A model generated the notes under the pieces. That model made no database searches. It was given only the letters and a program-made list of their open reading frames with translations, and was not told the DNA's origin. A program made the position numbers and the translations under genes. DNA of 64,000 nt, taken from Arthrobacter sp. MYb213 (lineage in GTDB: Bacteria; Actinomycetota; Actinomycetes; Actinomycetales; Micrococcaceae). Numbering within the stretch: the stretch's first letter is position 1; each line of letters begins with the position of its first letter. Below are positions 22,946 to 30,198 of this stretch, piece by piece. The stretch spans positions 372,001-436,000 of the forward strand of contig NZ_PCQA01000004.1 in assembly GCF_002979915.1 (NCBI RefSeq). The letters run 5' to 3'.

Positions 22946-24099
22946 GCCTATTCCGACGCTCCAGCATGGAAACGCGATCTAGTTCCGATGGCTGGCTCAG
23001 CGTCTTCGGTACCGGCAAAGGCCTGGACGGGTCGATGAAGTCAGCGCTCCGACTGGTTCCGCTCTATGCAGCGACCAGCTTAATCGCCGACTCGATTTCG
23101 ATCATGCCGGTCAATGAGTACGAATCCGCTGGCGGTTCGACGATGAAAGCGAAGCAACAGTCAACGCTGTTGCTGGATCCGCATCCCGCGCCGACGATGA
23201 CCCGAATCGAATGGTTGCATCAGTTCACTAGTAGCTTCCTCTTGCGAGGTAATTCATACGGGCTGATCACCGCAATCGACGACGCTGGCACGCCGTCTAA
23301 GATCGCCTGGTTGCATCCTGACTCGGTGCAGGTAGACGAGTCAGGCTTCTTCCCGGTGTACCGGTACAAAGGTGAAGCGCTGGATTCCACCACCGTTATA
23401 CACATTCCCTGGTATCCGATGCCCGGCACAGTCGTGGGGCTCTCTCCTATATCCCAGTTCCGGCAGATGCTGGAAACCGGGAGCATGGCCGAACGCTACG
23501 GCAAGGAATGGTTCAGCAACGGGAGCACGCCGTCCGGCCACCTGAAATACAACAAGGGATCGCTGGAAGCCAGTGACGCTGCGAAGGTCAAGAGCAGGTT
23601 CAAACAGGCCGTGGCCGGCAACGATATCTTCGTCTCCGGTAGCGACTGGGATTGGGCAGCACTATCCGTCGCACCGGATGAAGCCCAGTTCCTCGAAACC
23701 ATCAAAGCAACCGCCAACCAGATCGCCGCGATCTACCGCGTAGACCCATCAGACATTGGTGGCGAAGCCGGTAACTCACTGACCTACTCCACTCTGGAAA
23801 TGAACCAGATCAAATTCCAGACCCGGGCGTTGCAACCAATCTTCACCCGGCTGGAACACCACATCACACGGCTCCTTCCGGAATCCCACTACATGAAGTT
23901 CAACCCGGATGCCCTAGTTCGAACCGACATCAAGACCCGCACCGAAGTGAACAAGACCAACATAGAAATTGGTTTGCTCACCCAGGACGAAGGCCGCGAG
24001 TTGGAAGAACGACCAATCCTGACAGACAAACAAAAGCAGGAATGGCAGAAGCACTACGGCAAGAACAAACCAACCCCGGCAAAGGAGGAAACATCGTGA
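22942..24099 (+). CDS. portal protein (HK97 family)
   Basis: A 385-residue protein forming the dodecameric DNA channel at the head vertex. SALRLVPLYAATSLIADSIS, WLHQFTSSFLLRGNSYGLI, LSPISQFRQML and YRVDPSDIGGEAGNSLTYS are typical of HK97-type portals. ATGA overlap with the preceding gene and a stop/start overlap with the protease. Confidence 0.96.
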   Translation: MSLFRRSSMETRSSSDGWLSVFGTGKGLDGSMKSALRLVPLYAATSLIADSISIMPVNEYESAGGSTMKAKQQSTLLLDPHPAPTMTRIEWLHQFTSSFLLRGNSYGLITAIDDAGTPSKIAWLHPDSVQVDESGFFPVYRYKGEALDSTTVIHIPWYPMPGTVVGLSPISQFRQMLETGSMAERYGKEWFSNGSTPSGHLKYNKGSLEASDAAKVKSRFKQAVAGNDIFVSGSDWDWAALSVAPDEAQFLETIKATANQIAAIYRVDPSDIGGEAGNSLTYSTLEMNQIKFQTRALQPIFTRLEHHITRLLPESHYMKFNPDALVRTDIKTRTEVNKTNIEIGLLTQDEGRELEERPILTDKQKQEWQKHYGKNKPTPAKEETS

Positions 24100-24815
24100 C
24101 CGTCAAAGACATCGAACGCCGCTTCCACACCTCGAAGATCGAGCTCCGCGCATCAACCAACGGCATCGGCATACTGTTCGGCTACGCGGCGGTATTCAAC
24201 CGCTACTCCCAGAACCTCGGTGGCTTCGTAGAACAAGTCGATCCGACCGCCTTCAACAAATCCATCGCAGACGGCACCGAAGTACTCGCCCGCTTCAACC
24301 ACTCAGACGGAGCACTGCTCGGAACCCTCAGCGCAGAGACCCTGCGACTGCTCGTAGACGGCACCGGCCTCGCCTACGAAGTAGACCTCCCAGACACTAC
24401 CCACGGACGCGACGTCAAAGCGCTCGCCGAGCGTGGTGATCTTCGGTTCAGTTCCTTCGCGTTCCGCACGATGGAGGATGACTGGGGATATACCAACGAG
24501 GACTTCCCGCTTCGCACGCTCAAGGCCGTTCAGCTGGTCGATGTAGCTCCGGTGGTGTCTCCTGCTTATCGGGACACCACGACCGGCCTGCGTTCTTTGG
24601 CTGATCGGTTCGAGTTGGATCTGGACGAGACGCGCAAGGCAGCCGAGGCGAACAAGCTGGCCACGTTCTTGCACGACAAAGAATCTTCCCGCGCCCACGG
24701 GCACGAGGAATCGCAAGTTGAGGGACAGGGCGAAACCCATCCTTCGATTAGCGAACTTCGGGCGAAGCTCGATGCGCAGTCGCGTCGAGCTTCTCTCTCA
24801 GAGCATTGGCTCTAA
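24096..24815 (+). CDS. prohead protease (HK97 gp4 / S78 family)
   Basis: A 239-residue capsid maturation protease that trims the capsid protein N-terminus. VDPTAFNKSI, the catalytic His in LARFNHSDGALLGT, and the catalytic Ser in LRFSSFAFR are present. The GTG at 24096 follows AAAGGAGG and overlaps the portal stop. The C-terminal region after about residue 185 is charged and disordered, possibly acting as a scaffold since no separate scaffold gene exists. Confidence 0.94.
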   Translation: MTVKDIERRFHTSKIELRASTNGIGILFGYAAVFNRYSQNLGGFVEQVDPTAFNKSIADGTEVLARFNHSDGALLGTLSAETLRLLVDGTGLAYEVDLPDTTHGRDVKALAERGDLRFSSFAFRTMEDDWGYTNEDFPLRTLKAVQLVDVAPVVSPAYRDTTTGLRSLADRFELDLDETRKAAEANKLATFLHDKESSRAHGHEESQVEGQGETHPSISELRAKLDAQSRRASLSEHWL

Positions 24816-24859
24816 ACACCGTGGGCAGGTAGCAAACCACCCGCATTCCGAATGTCACC

Positions 24860-24883
24860 AAAGCCTGGCACCTGCCGGGCTTT
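24860..24883 (+). terminator. hairpin upstream of the capsid gene
   Basis: A 10-bp stem with one T-G pair (24860-24869 with 24874-24883) is followed by CGTCATTTCTT. It may partly terminate transcripts ending in the protease gene or protect the 5' end of capsid mRNA. Confidence 0.5.
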
Positions 24884-24910
24884 CGTCATTTCTTGAAAGG
24901 AATGATTTAG

Positions 24911-26122
24911 ATGGCCAAGACTATGGCCCAGTTGCTCATGGAGCAGCGCAAGAACGTTGAGGGCCAAATGCGCGCCCTCTTGGATTCGGCGGAGAAGGAA
25001 GAGCGTATGCTCAACGCCGAGGAAACCGTCCAGTTCGACAAGATGAGCTCCGACATGGACTCGTTGCGTTCACGGGCGGACAAGCTGGTGGAAGCCGAGG
25101 AGCGTAACCGCGCCGCGGGCGATGCCCTCGAAAAGGCCGGAGTGACCGGTCATCAGGAGAAGCGTGGTGAGACCTCCGATGTTGAGGTTCAACTCCGTAA
25201 CTTCCTGACCGGCAAGTCGAAGGATTTCGAAGCCAAGGGTTCCGAGTCAGAGACCCGTGCCCTGTCTAAGGGCACTCTGGGAGCCGGTGGCGCAACGGTG
25301 CCAACGACCTTCTACGGCAAGCTCATGGAACACGCCATCGAGGTAGCCACCATGCTGGCAGGTGGAGCCACCACCTGGACCACCACCAGCGGCGAGAACA
25401 TCGAAGTACCGGTGACGATCACTCACCCTACGGGCGCTCAGGTGTCCGAGGGTGGCGTGATCCCGCAGTCTGATCCGGTCTTCGGCAAGCGGACTCTGGG
25501 TTCGTACAAGTACGGCGACCTGATCGAGGTACCGAACGAGCTGCTCACCGACACCGGTGTGGATCTGGAAGGCTACCTGGCACGTGCTGCCGGTTGGGCT
25601 ATCGGTAACGCACTGGGTCAGAAGCTGATCTCCGGTACCGGTACCAGCGAGCCTGCTGGCATCGTGGGTAGCTCGACCTTGGGCAAGACTGCGGCAACGT
25701 TGACTCCGACCTTCGATGACGTCATCGATCTGTTCTACTCGGTGACCGGCCCGTACCGTAACCGTCCAGCCGCTTCCTGGCTCATGGAAGACACCACCGC
25801 TGGTTACCTTCGCAAGCTGAAGGATGCCAACAACAACTACATCTGGCAGTCATCGGTCATCGCCGGTACTCCGGACATGATCGAAGGCAAGCCAGTGCGT
25901 ACCGATCCGTACATGCCGGTCATGGGTGCGAGCACCAAGCCGTTGCTGTTCGGTGATCTGGCATCATACGTGGTTCGCCTGGTCAACGGGATCCGCTTCG
26001 AATCCTCGGAGCACTTCGCATTCAACCGCGATGTGGTGACCTTCCGTGCGCTAGTGCGTGGTGACGGTCTGCTGATGGATCAGTCCGGTGCTGTGAAGCA
26101 CCTTCTCCTGCCTGCTGCTTAG
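24911..26122 (+). CDS. major capsid protein (HK97 fold)
   Basis: A 403-residue capsid precursor. The N-terminal about 110 residues are helical and charged (the delta domain removed by the protease), after which the HK97 core begins near ALSKGTLGAGGATVPTTFYG. The E-loop and P-domain segments (GGVIPQSDPVFGKRTLGSYKYG, NELLTDTGVDLEGYLARAAG) and the closing FNRDVVTFRALVRGDGLL strand are classical. A ribosome-binding site GAAAGGA precedes the ATG. Flanking hairpins set it off as a high-level transcript. Confidence 0.97.
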   Translation: MAKTMAQLLMEQRKNVEGQMRALLDSAEKEERMLNAEETVQFDKMSSDMDSLRSRADKLVEAEERNRAAGDALEKAGVTGHQEKRGETSDVEVQLRNFLTGKSKDFEAKGSESETRALSKGTLGAGGATVPTTFYGKLMEHAIEVATMLAGGATTWTTTSGENIEVPVTITHPTGAQVSEGGVIPQSDPVFGKRTLGSYKYGDLIEVPNELLTDTGVDLEGYLARAAGWAIGNALGQKLISGTGTSEPAGIVGSSTLGKTAATLTPTFDDVIDLFYSVTGPYRNRPAASWLMEDTTAGYLRKLKDANNNYIWQSSVIAGTPDMIEGKPVRTDPYMPVMGASTKPLLFGDLASYVVRLVNGIRFESSEHFAFNRDVVTFRALVRGDGLLMDQSGAVKHLLLPAA

Positions 26123-26134
26123 CAGTCAGATACT

Positions 26135-26176
26135 CCTGATGGCCGTCCTTGACCCCAAGCGGGGACGGCCATCAGG
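26135..26176 (+). terminator. perfect 14-bp hairpin after the capsid gene
   Basis: CCTGATGGCCGTCC (26135-26148) pairs perfectly with 26163-26176 around a 14-nt loop, starting 13 bp after the capsid stop. The lack of a T-run suggests partial termination or 3' stabilisation, which would raise capsid mRNA over the downstream connector genes. Confidence 0.65.
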
Positions 26177-26211
26177 TCCCATCTTCGAATCTTTGTTTGG
26201 AAGGAATGATC

Positions 26212-26583
26212 ATGGCACCAACAATTCGTATGCGAGCGTTGATCTCCGGATCGCGTGACGGTAAGAAGTGGCCTAAGCCCGGGCAGACTCTCAAGGTTCC
26301 GGCAGCGGAAGCTAATCAGCTCATTGCCCAGGGCATCGCGGAACTGGCTACCGCTGCGCAGAAAGCCACGGATGAGACCGTGACTGAGACTGCCACTGTG
26401 CCGGCCGGGAATGTTTCGCTAGCTGCAGCTCGACAGGCCAAGGCCGAAGCTGAGGATGCTAAGAAGCAGGCTGACGCTGAGGAAGTAGAAGCTAAGGCTA
26501 AGGCCGAAGTCGAGGAAGCAGAAGCTAAAGCCAGGGCCGAAGTAGCTAAGGCTAAGCCAGCGCCGAAGGGTAAGGCTGACTAA
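26212..26583 (+). CDS. small head-associated protein with Ala/Lys/Glu-rich tail
   Basis: A 123-residue protein. The first 50 residues (MRALISGSRDGKKWPKPGQTLKV.AAEANQLIAQGIAEL) form a small beta domain common in genes after actinophage capsid genes. The rest is a repetitive Ala/Glu/Lys coiled segment (KAEAEDAKKQADAEEVEAK). The ATG at 26212 follows GGAAGGA by six bases. Probably a head decoration or fibre-like protein, from position only. Confidence 0.62.
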   Translation: MAPTIRMRALISGSRDGKKWPKPGQTLKVPAAEANQLIAQGIAELATAAQKATDETVTETATVPAGNVSLAAARQAKAEAEDAKKQADAEEVEAKAKAEVEEAEAKARAEVAKAKPAPKGKAD

Positions 26584-27353
26584 TGTCATCGGTTGATCTC
26601 GGCTCAATGCACACCATCGAATGGAAAACTCGCCCCGAAGGTGTACCGCTGACGGCCGAGGTCACCCGCCCCGATGGCACCCCCGGAACCGCAGAAGTCG
26701 ATCAGGCTCGGGGAGAAGCGACAGTGCTGGCCGACATGGCTGGTCGCTGGCTTATCTCTTGGTCTGCCGAGCAAGTGAACTACACGGATATCTTCGACGT
26801 GTGGCCAGCTGATCCGCGGTTCATCATCAGCATCGATGACGCAATCGAAGGGCTCAGCGCTTCCCGCGCTAACTCCCAGTACATCGATGATCTTCGCTTA
26901 TACATTGCCGCGGCGACTCCGGTCATCGAAGACATCACCGGTCCGATGCTGCTCTCGACAAACACCACCCAAGCCGGCGGCGGTACTGCTTCGGTAGTCC
27001 TCTCGTGGGCGACGCAGGACGTGGCACTGGTTGAAGTCGATGGCGTGCCTGTGACCGAATGGTATGTCGAGCATGGGATTCTCTACGCCGGCACTCGCCA
27101 GTCACCGGGCATCTTCCCATCGGGCACGCTGACCGCAACCATTCAAACCGGGTTCCGGGCGATCCCGCCCAACGTCCGTTTGGCCGCTCGCGAGCTGGTG
27201 CGTCACTGGGTTCAGATAGGTAAGCAGAACGGCGGCGGTTCCTCCGTCCGTCAAGATCCCGCCGATGAGGTGTTCACCCCGTCAGGGTTCGCAGTACCGC
27301 GACGCGTCGTCGAGCTGTGCGCCCCGCACGAGCAGATCGGAGGGTTCGCGTGA
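26583..27353 (+). CDS. head-tail connector protein (HK97 gp6-like)
   Basis: A 256-residue protein. An N-terminal beta domain of about 75 residues precedes a helical adaptor part (ISIDDAIEGLSASRANSQYI, LYIAAATPVIEDITGPML) and the segment PPNVRLAARELVRHW, as in gp6-type adaptors that bind the portal. Overlaps both the previous stop and the next start. Confidence 0.82.
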   Translation: MSSVDLGSMHTIEWKTRPEGVPLTAEVTRPDGTPGTAEVDQARGEATVLADMAGRWLISWSAEQVNYTDIFDVWPADPRFIISIDDAIEGLSASRANSQYIDDLRLYIAAATPVIEDITGPMLLSTNTTQAGGGTASVVLSWATQDVALVEVDGVPVTEWYVEHGILYAGTRQSPGIFPSGTLTATIQTGFRAIPPNVRLAARELVRHWVQIGKQNGGGSSVRQDPADEVFTPSGFAVPRRVVELCAPHEQIGGFA

Positions 27354-27823
27354 GTACTACCTTCACCGCTGGCATGGCGTTCAAGAGAGCACTCTATGAG
27401 AAGATCCGCGATCTCTACGCGGACGATCCCGCCACTCAAGATGTGCTGGTTTGTCCAGGCACCCCAGGGAGCTTCACACCAGACGAGATCGTGGCAGTCA
27501 CCAGCTTAGAAATACAGCAGGACTTCGCCACCATGGGACCCAACCGAAGCCGCGAAGAAACCCTCACCGTGGACGTCGTGTTCTCCTGTCTCTTCGGTGG
27601 CGATGACACTCAAGAACTCCCATCACAAGAACGTGCGTTCGAACTGCTCAGCATCATCGAACGTCACGTCCGGATGGAAGACACCACACTGAACGGCACC
27701 GTCCGCCACTGCCTACTCACCTCAGTGCAAACAGACGGGCAAACCCCCGCCGAATACCTGCATGCCGGCCGTGGCGTAGACATGACCGCCACCTTCACCG
27801 CACGCAACCGAGTCCGAGGCTAG
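27350..27823 (+). CDS. probable tail terminator / head-tail joining protein
   Basis: A 157-residue protein starting at a GTG overlapping the connector stop. The central LEIQQDFATMGPNRSREETLTVDVVFSC and the end (RGVDMTATFTARNRVRG) resemble tail-terminator proteins that cap the tail tube. It sits in the right place between connector and tube. No separate stopper gene is evident, so it could combine roles. Confidence 0.6.
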   Translation: MSTTFTAGMAFKRALYEKIRDLYADDPATQDVLVCPGTPGSFTPDEIVAVTSLEIQQDFATMGPNRSREETLTVDVVFSCLFGGDDTQELPSQERAFELLSIIERHVRMEDTTLNGTVRHCLLTSVQTDGQTPAEYLHAGRGVDMTATFTARNRVRG

Positions 27824-27832
27824 GAGAACCCC

Positions 27833-27997
27833 ATGGCTCAGAACATCAAGATCCGCAACATCTCACCACTGGGAGACCTCGACGTTCCCCTACTCGGCCA
27901 GATCGTCAAGTACGGCGAAACGGTCAGCATCCCCAAAGCGGCAGCAGACAAGCTACTCGCACAAGATCAGAACTTCGAACAGGTTGGAGGTAACTGA
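27833..27997 (+). CDS. 54-residue small beta-domain protein before the tail tube
   Basis: A short gene with TAGGAG six bases before its ATG. The product (ISPLGDLDVPLLGQIVKYGE, then IPKAAADKLLAQDQNFEQV) has the same layout as the N-terminal domain of the protein encoded at 26212-26583: a strand pair, then a helix that ends LLAQ/LIAQ. Its role in the virion is unknown. Confidence 0.65.
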   Translation: MAQNIKIRNISPLGDLDVPLLGQIVKYGETVSIPKAAADKLLAQDQNFEQVGGN

Positions 27998-27999
27998 CC

Positions 28000-29025
28000 A
28001 TGACCACACAGCTAGACTGCTCACTCGGCTTCGGCCTCGAGTCCGCCTACGGTGTCCCAGCAACACCACAGCAGTTCCCAGAATTCATCTCCGAATCCCT
28101 CGCATGGAATCCGGAATTCGTCCAAGGCGAAGGACTCCGTGTAGGGTCCCGCACCCCACGAACCGCACGCCGCGCCCTGGGCAAAGAAATGTCCGGCGGT
28201 GACATCGAGATCGAAGCCACCACCAAAGGCCTCGGAGTGTTCCTCCACGCGATCTTCGGCGACACCACCAGCGCTCAGGTAGACGCAGGACCAGCCACCC
28301 AGCAAGTCCACACCCTCACCAAAACCGCGCTACCTTCCTACACCATCCAGAAGGGCGTACCGCTCATCGGCGGCGGAGCAATCCAGCCACACACCTTCCA
28401 CGGCGCAGTCGTCGAATCCTCCGAGTTCAGCGCAGCCCAAGGTGAAATCGTCAAACTCACCACCACCTGGAACGCACGCGAAATCGTCACCGACACCGCC
28501 TACGTCCCCACCGTCTACCCAGCAGACATGGAACTGTTCACCTTCGTGCACGGCTCCATCAACATCGGCGGCACCGTCACCCCACCAACCAGCACCGCGC
28601 TCGCCGTGGGCGGTACCCCGGCCGCGAACATCACCGAGTTCTCACTGTCGGTGGGTAACGGAATTGATGAGGGCGGTTTCACCTTCGGTTCCGCAGGTAA
28701 GCGTGGCCGTCGCCCCGAGGTCGGTCTGGTGGAAGCTACCGGTTCGATGGTCGCCGAGTACGACAGCAACATGCTGCGTGACGCGTTCTTGAATCAGGAA
28801 GCATTGCAGATCGTGCTGACGTTCGAAGCCGGTGCGGAGATCTCCACTGGGGTTCGCTCGACATTGCAGATCTTCTTGTCCTCGGTGAAATTGGACGGCC
28901 AGCTCCCAGCATCCAACGGTGGGGAGCCGATCACGCAGTCTGTGGACTTCACCTCACTCGACGGTCTGCTGGCCGGTGTGGAGCCGATCTACGCGGTCTA
29001 CCGTTCTACCGACACTTCGTTCTAA
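28000..29025 (+). CDS. major tail tube protein
   Basis: A 341-residue protein that polymerises into the non-contractile tail. LGFGLESAYGVPATPQQFPEF at the start and MSGGDIEIEATTKGLGVFLHAIFG are typical tail-tube segments. The C-terminal half looks like a second beta domain (AEYDSNMLRDAFLNQEALQI), making it longer than a minimal tube protein. Its stop overlaps the next start (TAATG). Confidence 0.88.
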   Translation: MTTQLDCSLGFGLESAYGVPATPQQFPEFISESLAWNPEFVQGEGLRVGSRTPRTARRALGKEMSGGDIEIEATTKGLGVFLHAIFGDTTSAQVDAGPATQQVHTLTKTALPSYTIQKGVPLIGGGAIQPHTFHGAVVESSEFSAAQGEIVKLTTTWNAREIVTDTAYVPTVYPADMELFTFVHGSINIGGTVTPPTSTALAVGGTPAANITEFSLSVGNGIDEGGFTFGSAGKRGRRPEVGLVEATGSMVAEYDSNMLRDAFLNQEALQIVLTFEAGAEISTGVRSTLQIFLSSVKLDGQLPASNGGEPITQSVDFTSLDGLLAGVEPIYAVYRSTDTSF

Positions 29026-29606
29026 TGAGCGGTAACGACCCGGTCATTGAGTTCGACATGAAGAACTTGCGCGCGACTCTTGACCGGGTGCGTGACGAAC
29101 AGGGTCCGGCGATGCTGAGAAACCTTCGCCGGAACCTGCGCACGGTGGGCGACGGCATCATTGCCGATCAGCGCCAAGCGCTCTCCGGACCGGTACCTGG
29201 CATAGCCAAGCGTGCCGGCAAGAAAATCGTTAGGGTCAAGCCTCGCGACGGGCGTAAGGGCTACCTACGCGCGGTGAACGTGTACGAGGCGCAGGAAGCA
29301 TCTCGTCAGCGTTCCACTCAGCTCCGTGACCGGATCAAGGCTCAACTGAAGACTCGTGTGGTGGCCGGCAAGAAGCGCTCCGGTATTCGCATTGTCGCCG
29401 ATAAGACGATGGACAAGTCCGGTAGCAAATACAACATGTCGAAGGTGTGGAACAAGAAACTGTTCCGGCACCCAACGTTTGGCGAGGGCCAGTACGTCAC
29501 CCAGTACGGCATGCCCTACTGGTGGAAGCCAATCGAGAAGGGCGCCAAGTTGGCGCATGAGCAAGCCGCTAAGGCTATCAACGACGCATTGAACGGAAAA
29601 GGTTAA
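29025..29606 (+). CDS. HK97 gp10-like virion assembly protein
   Basis: A 193-residue basic protein. The C-terminal segment with LFRHPTFGEGQYVTQYGMPY and the final helix match the HK97 gp10 family, which acts in head-tail joining. It lies after the tail tube gene rather than before it, an order that differs from HK97. Coupled to both neighbours by one-base overlaps. Confidence 0.72.
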   Translation: MSGNDPVIEFDMKNLRATLDRVRDEQGPAMLRNLRRNLRTVGDGIIADQRQALSGPVPGIAKRAGKKIVRVKPRDGRKGYLRAVNVYEAQEASRQRSTQLRDRIKAQLKTRVVAGKKRSGIRIVADKTMDKSGSKYNMSKVWNKKLFRHPTFGEGQYVTQYGMPYWWKPIEKGAKLAHEQAAKAINDALNGKG

Positions 29607-29977
29607 TGAAACTCGTCATCCAAGGAAAAGAATACGAACTACGCGAGGGCATCTCCAAAGCCACCCTCGGTGATTTGTATGTCTTGAAGGTCAAATCCGG
29701 TATGGGCGTCAAACGCATCATGGAGGTGTTCCGTGGGATGGAGAAAGCCGAGTCGCATTTCGATCTGATCGAGTCCGAAGACGGCATCCAGGCGTTGCGG
29801 GCCATGATCTTCTTGTGCCGTCGCGCTGCCGGCGAGTACCTCGACTTTGATGAAGCCACGGACTTCCCGATGAGCGAGATGGGTTTCGTCGTGGATGACG
29901 AGGAGAAGTCGAGCGCAGACCCAAAAGAAACCCCGACGGCTTCCGCTCCGGACGAAGGAACTCCGGTCGAGGACTAG
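29606..29977 (+). CDS. tail assembly chaperone, short form (G protein)
   Basis: A 123-residue protein from the zero frame of the tail-chaperone locus, directly before the tape measure gene. LVIQGKEYELREGISKATLG and a helical centre are followed by an acidic, disordered end. The slippery CCCAAAA at 29920-29926 lets a fraction of ribosomes make the longer product. Confidence 0.88.
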   Translation: MKLVIQGKEYELREGISKATLGDLYVLKVKSGMGVKRIMEVFRGMEKAESHFDLIESEDGIQALRAMIFLCRRAAGEYLDFDEATDFPMSEMGFVVDDEEKSSADPKETPTASAPDEGTPVED

Positions 29978-30180
29978 ACCATATTGAAGACATCGAGCAG
30001 AGCGTCTTCAAATGGATTCCCACGATCTCTCACGTGTGGCCGGGCATCACCCCGCTGAACGTATGGGAGATGCGTTATGACATGTGGGTGCTGTACGTCA
30101 AGAACGCCGAAAACTGGAGCGAGCAGCAGAAAAAGGCTCGCGAGAAGAAGCGTTCGCCTCGTTCGGGTCGTCGCCGGTAA
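29606..30180 (+). CDS. tail assembly chaperone, frameshifted long form (GT protein)
   Basis: join(29606..29926, 29926..30180), about 191 residues. A -1 shift at CCCAAAA replaces the acidic end of G with a tail of about 84 residues ending in a highly basic KKRSPRSGRRR. The -1 frame has no start codon of its own in a useful place, is open from 29899 to 30180, and contains the typical T-domain segment ITPLNVWEMRYDMWVLYV. As in lambda G/GT, the long form would bind the tape measure protein and recruit tail tube subunits. Confidence 0.85.
29920..29926 (+). promoter_or_regulatory. -1 programmed ribosomal frameshift site CCCAAAA
   Basis: In the zero frame the bases read C CCA AAA, fitting X XXY YYZ. 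Slippage re-pairs as CCC AAA and joins to the downstream frame. The overlap between the two frames extends from 29899 to 29977, so the site is well placed. No clear pseudoknot was worked out downstream. Confidence 0.85.
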
Positions 30181-30198
30181 TTGGAAGGAGGGTAGCTG

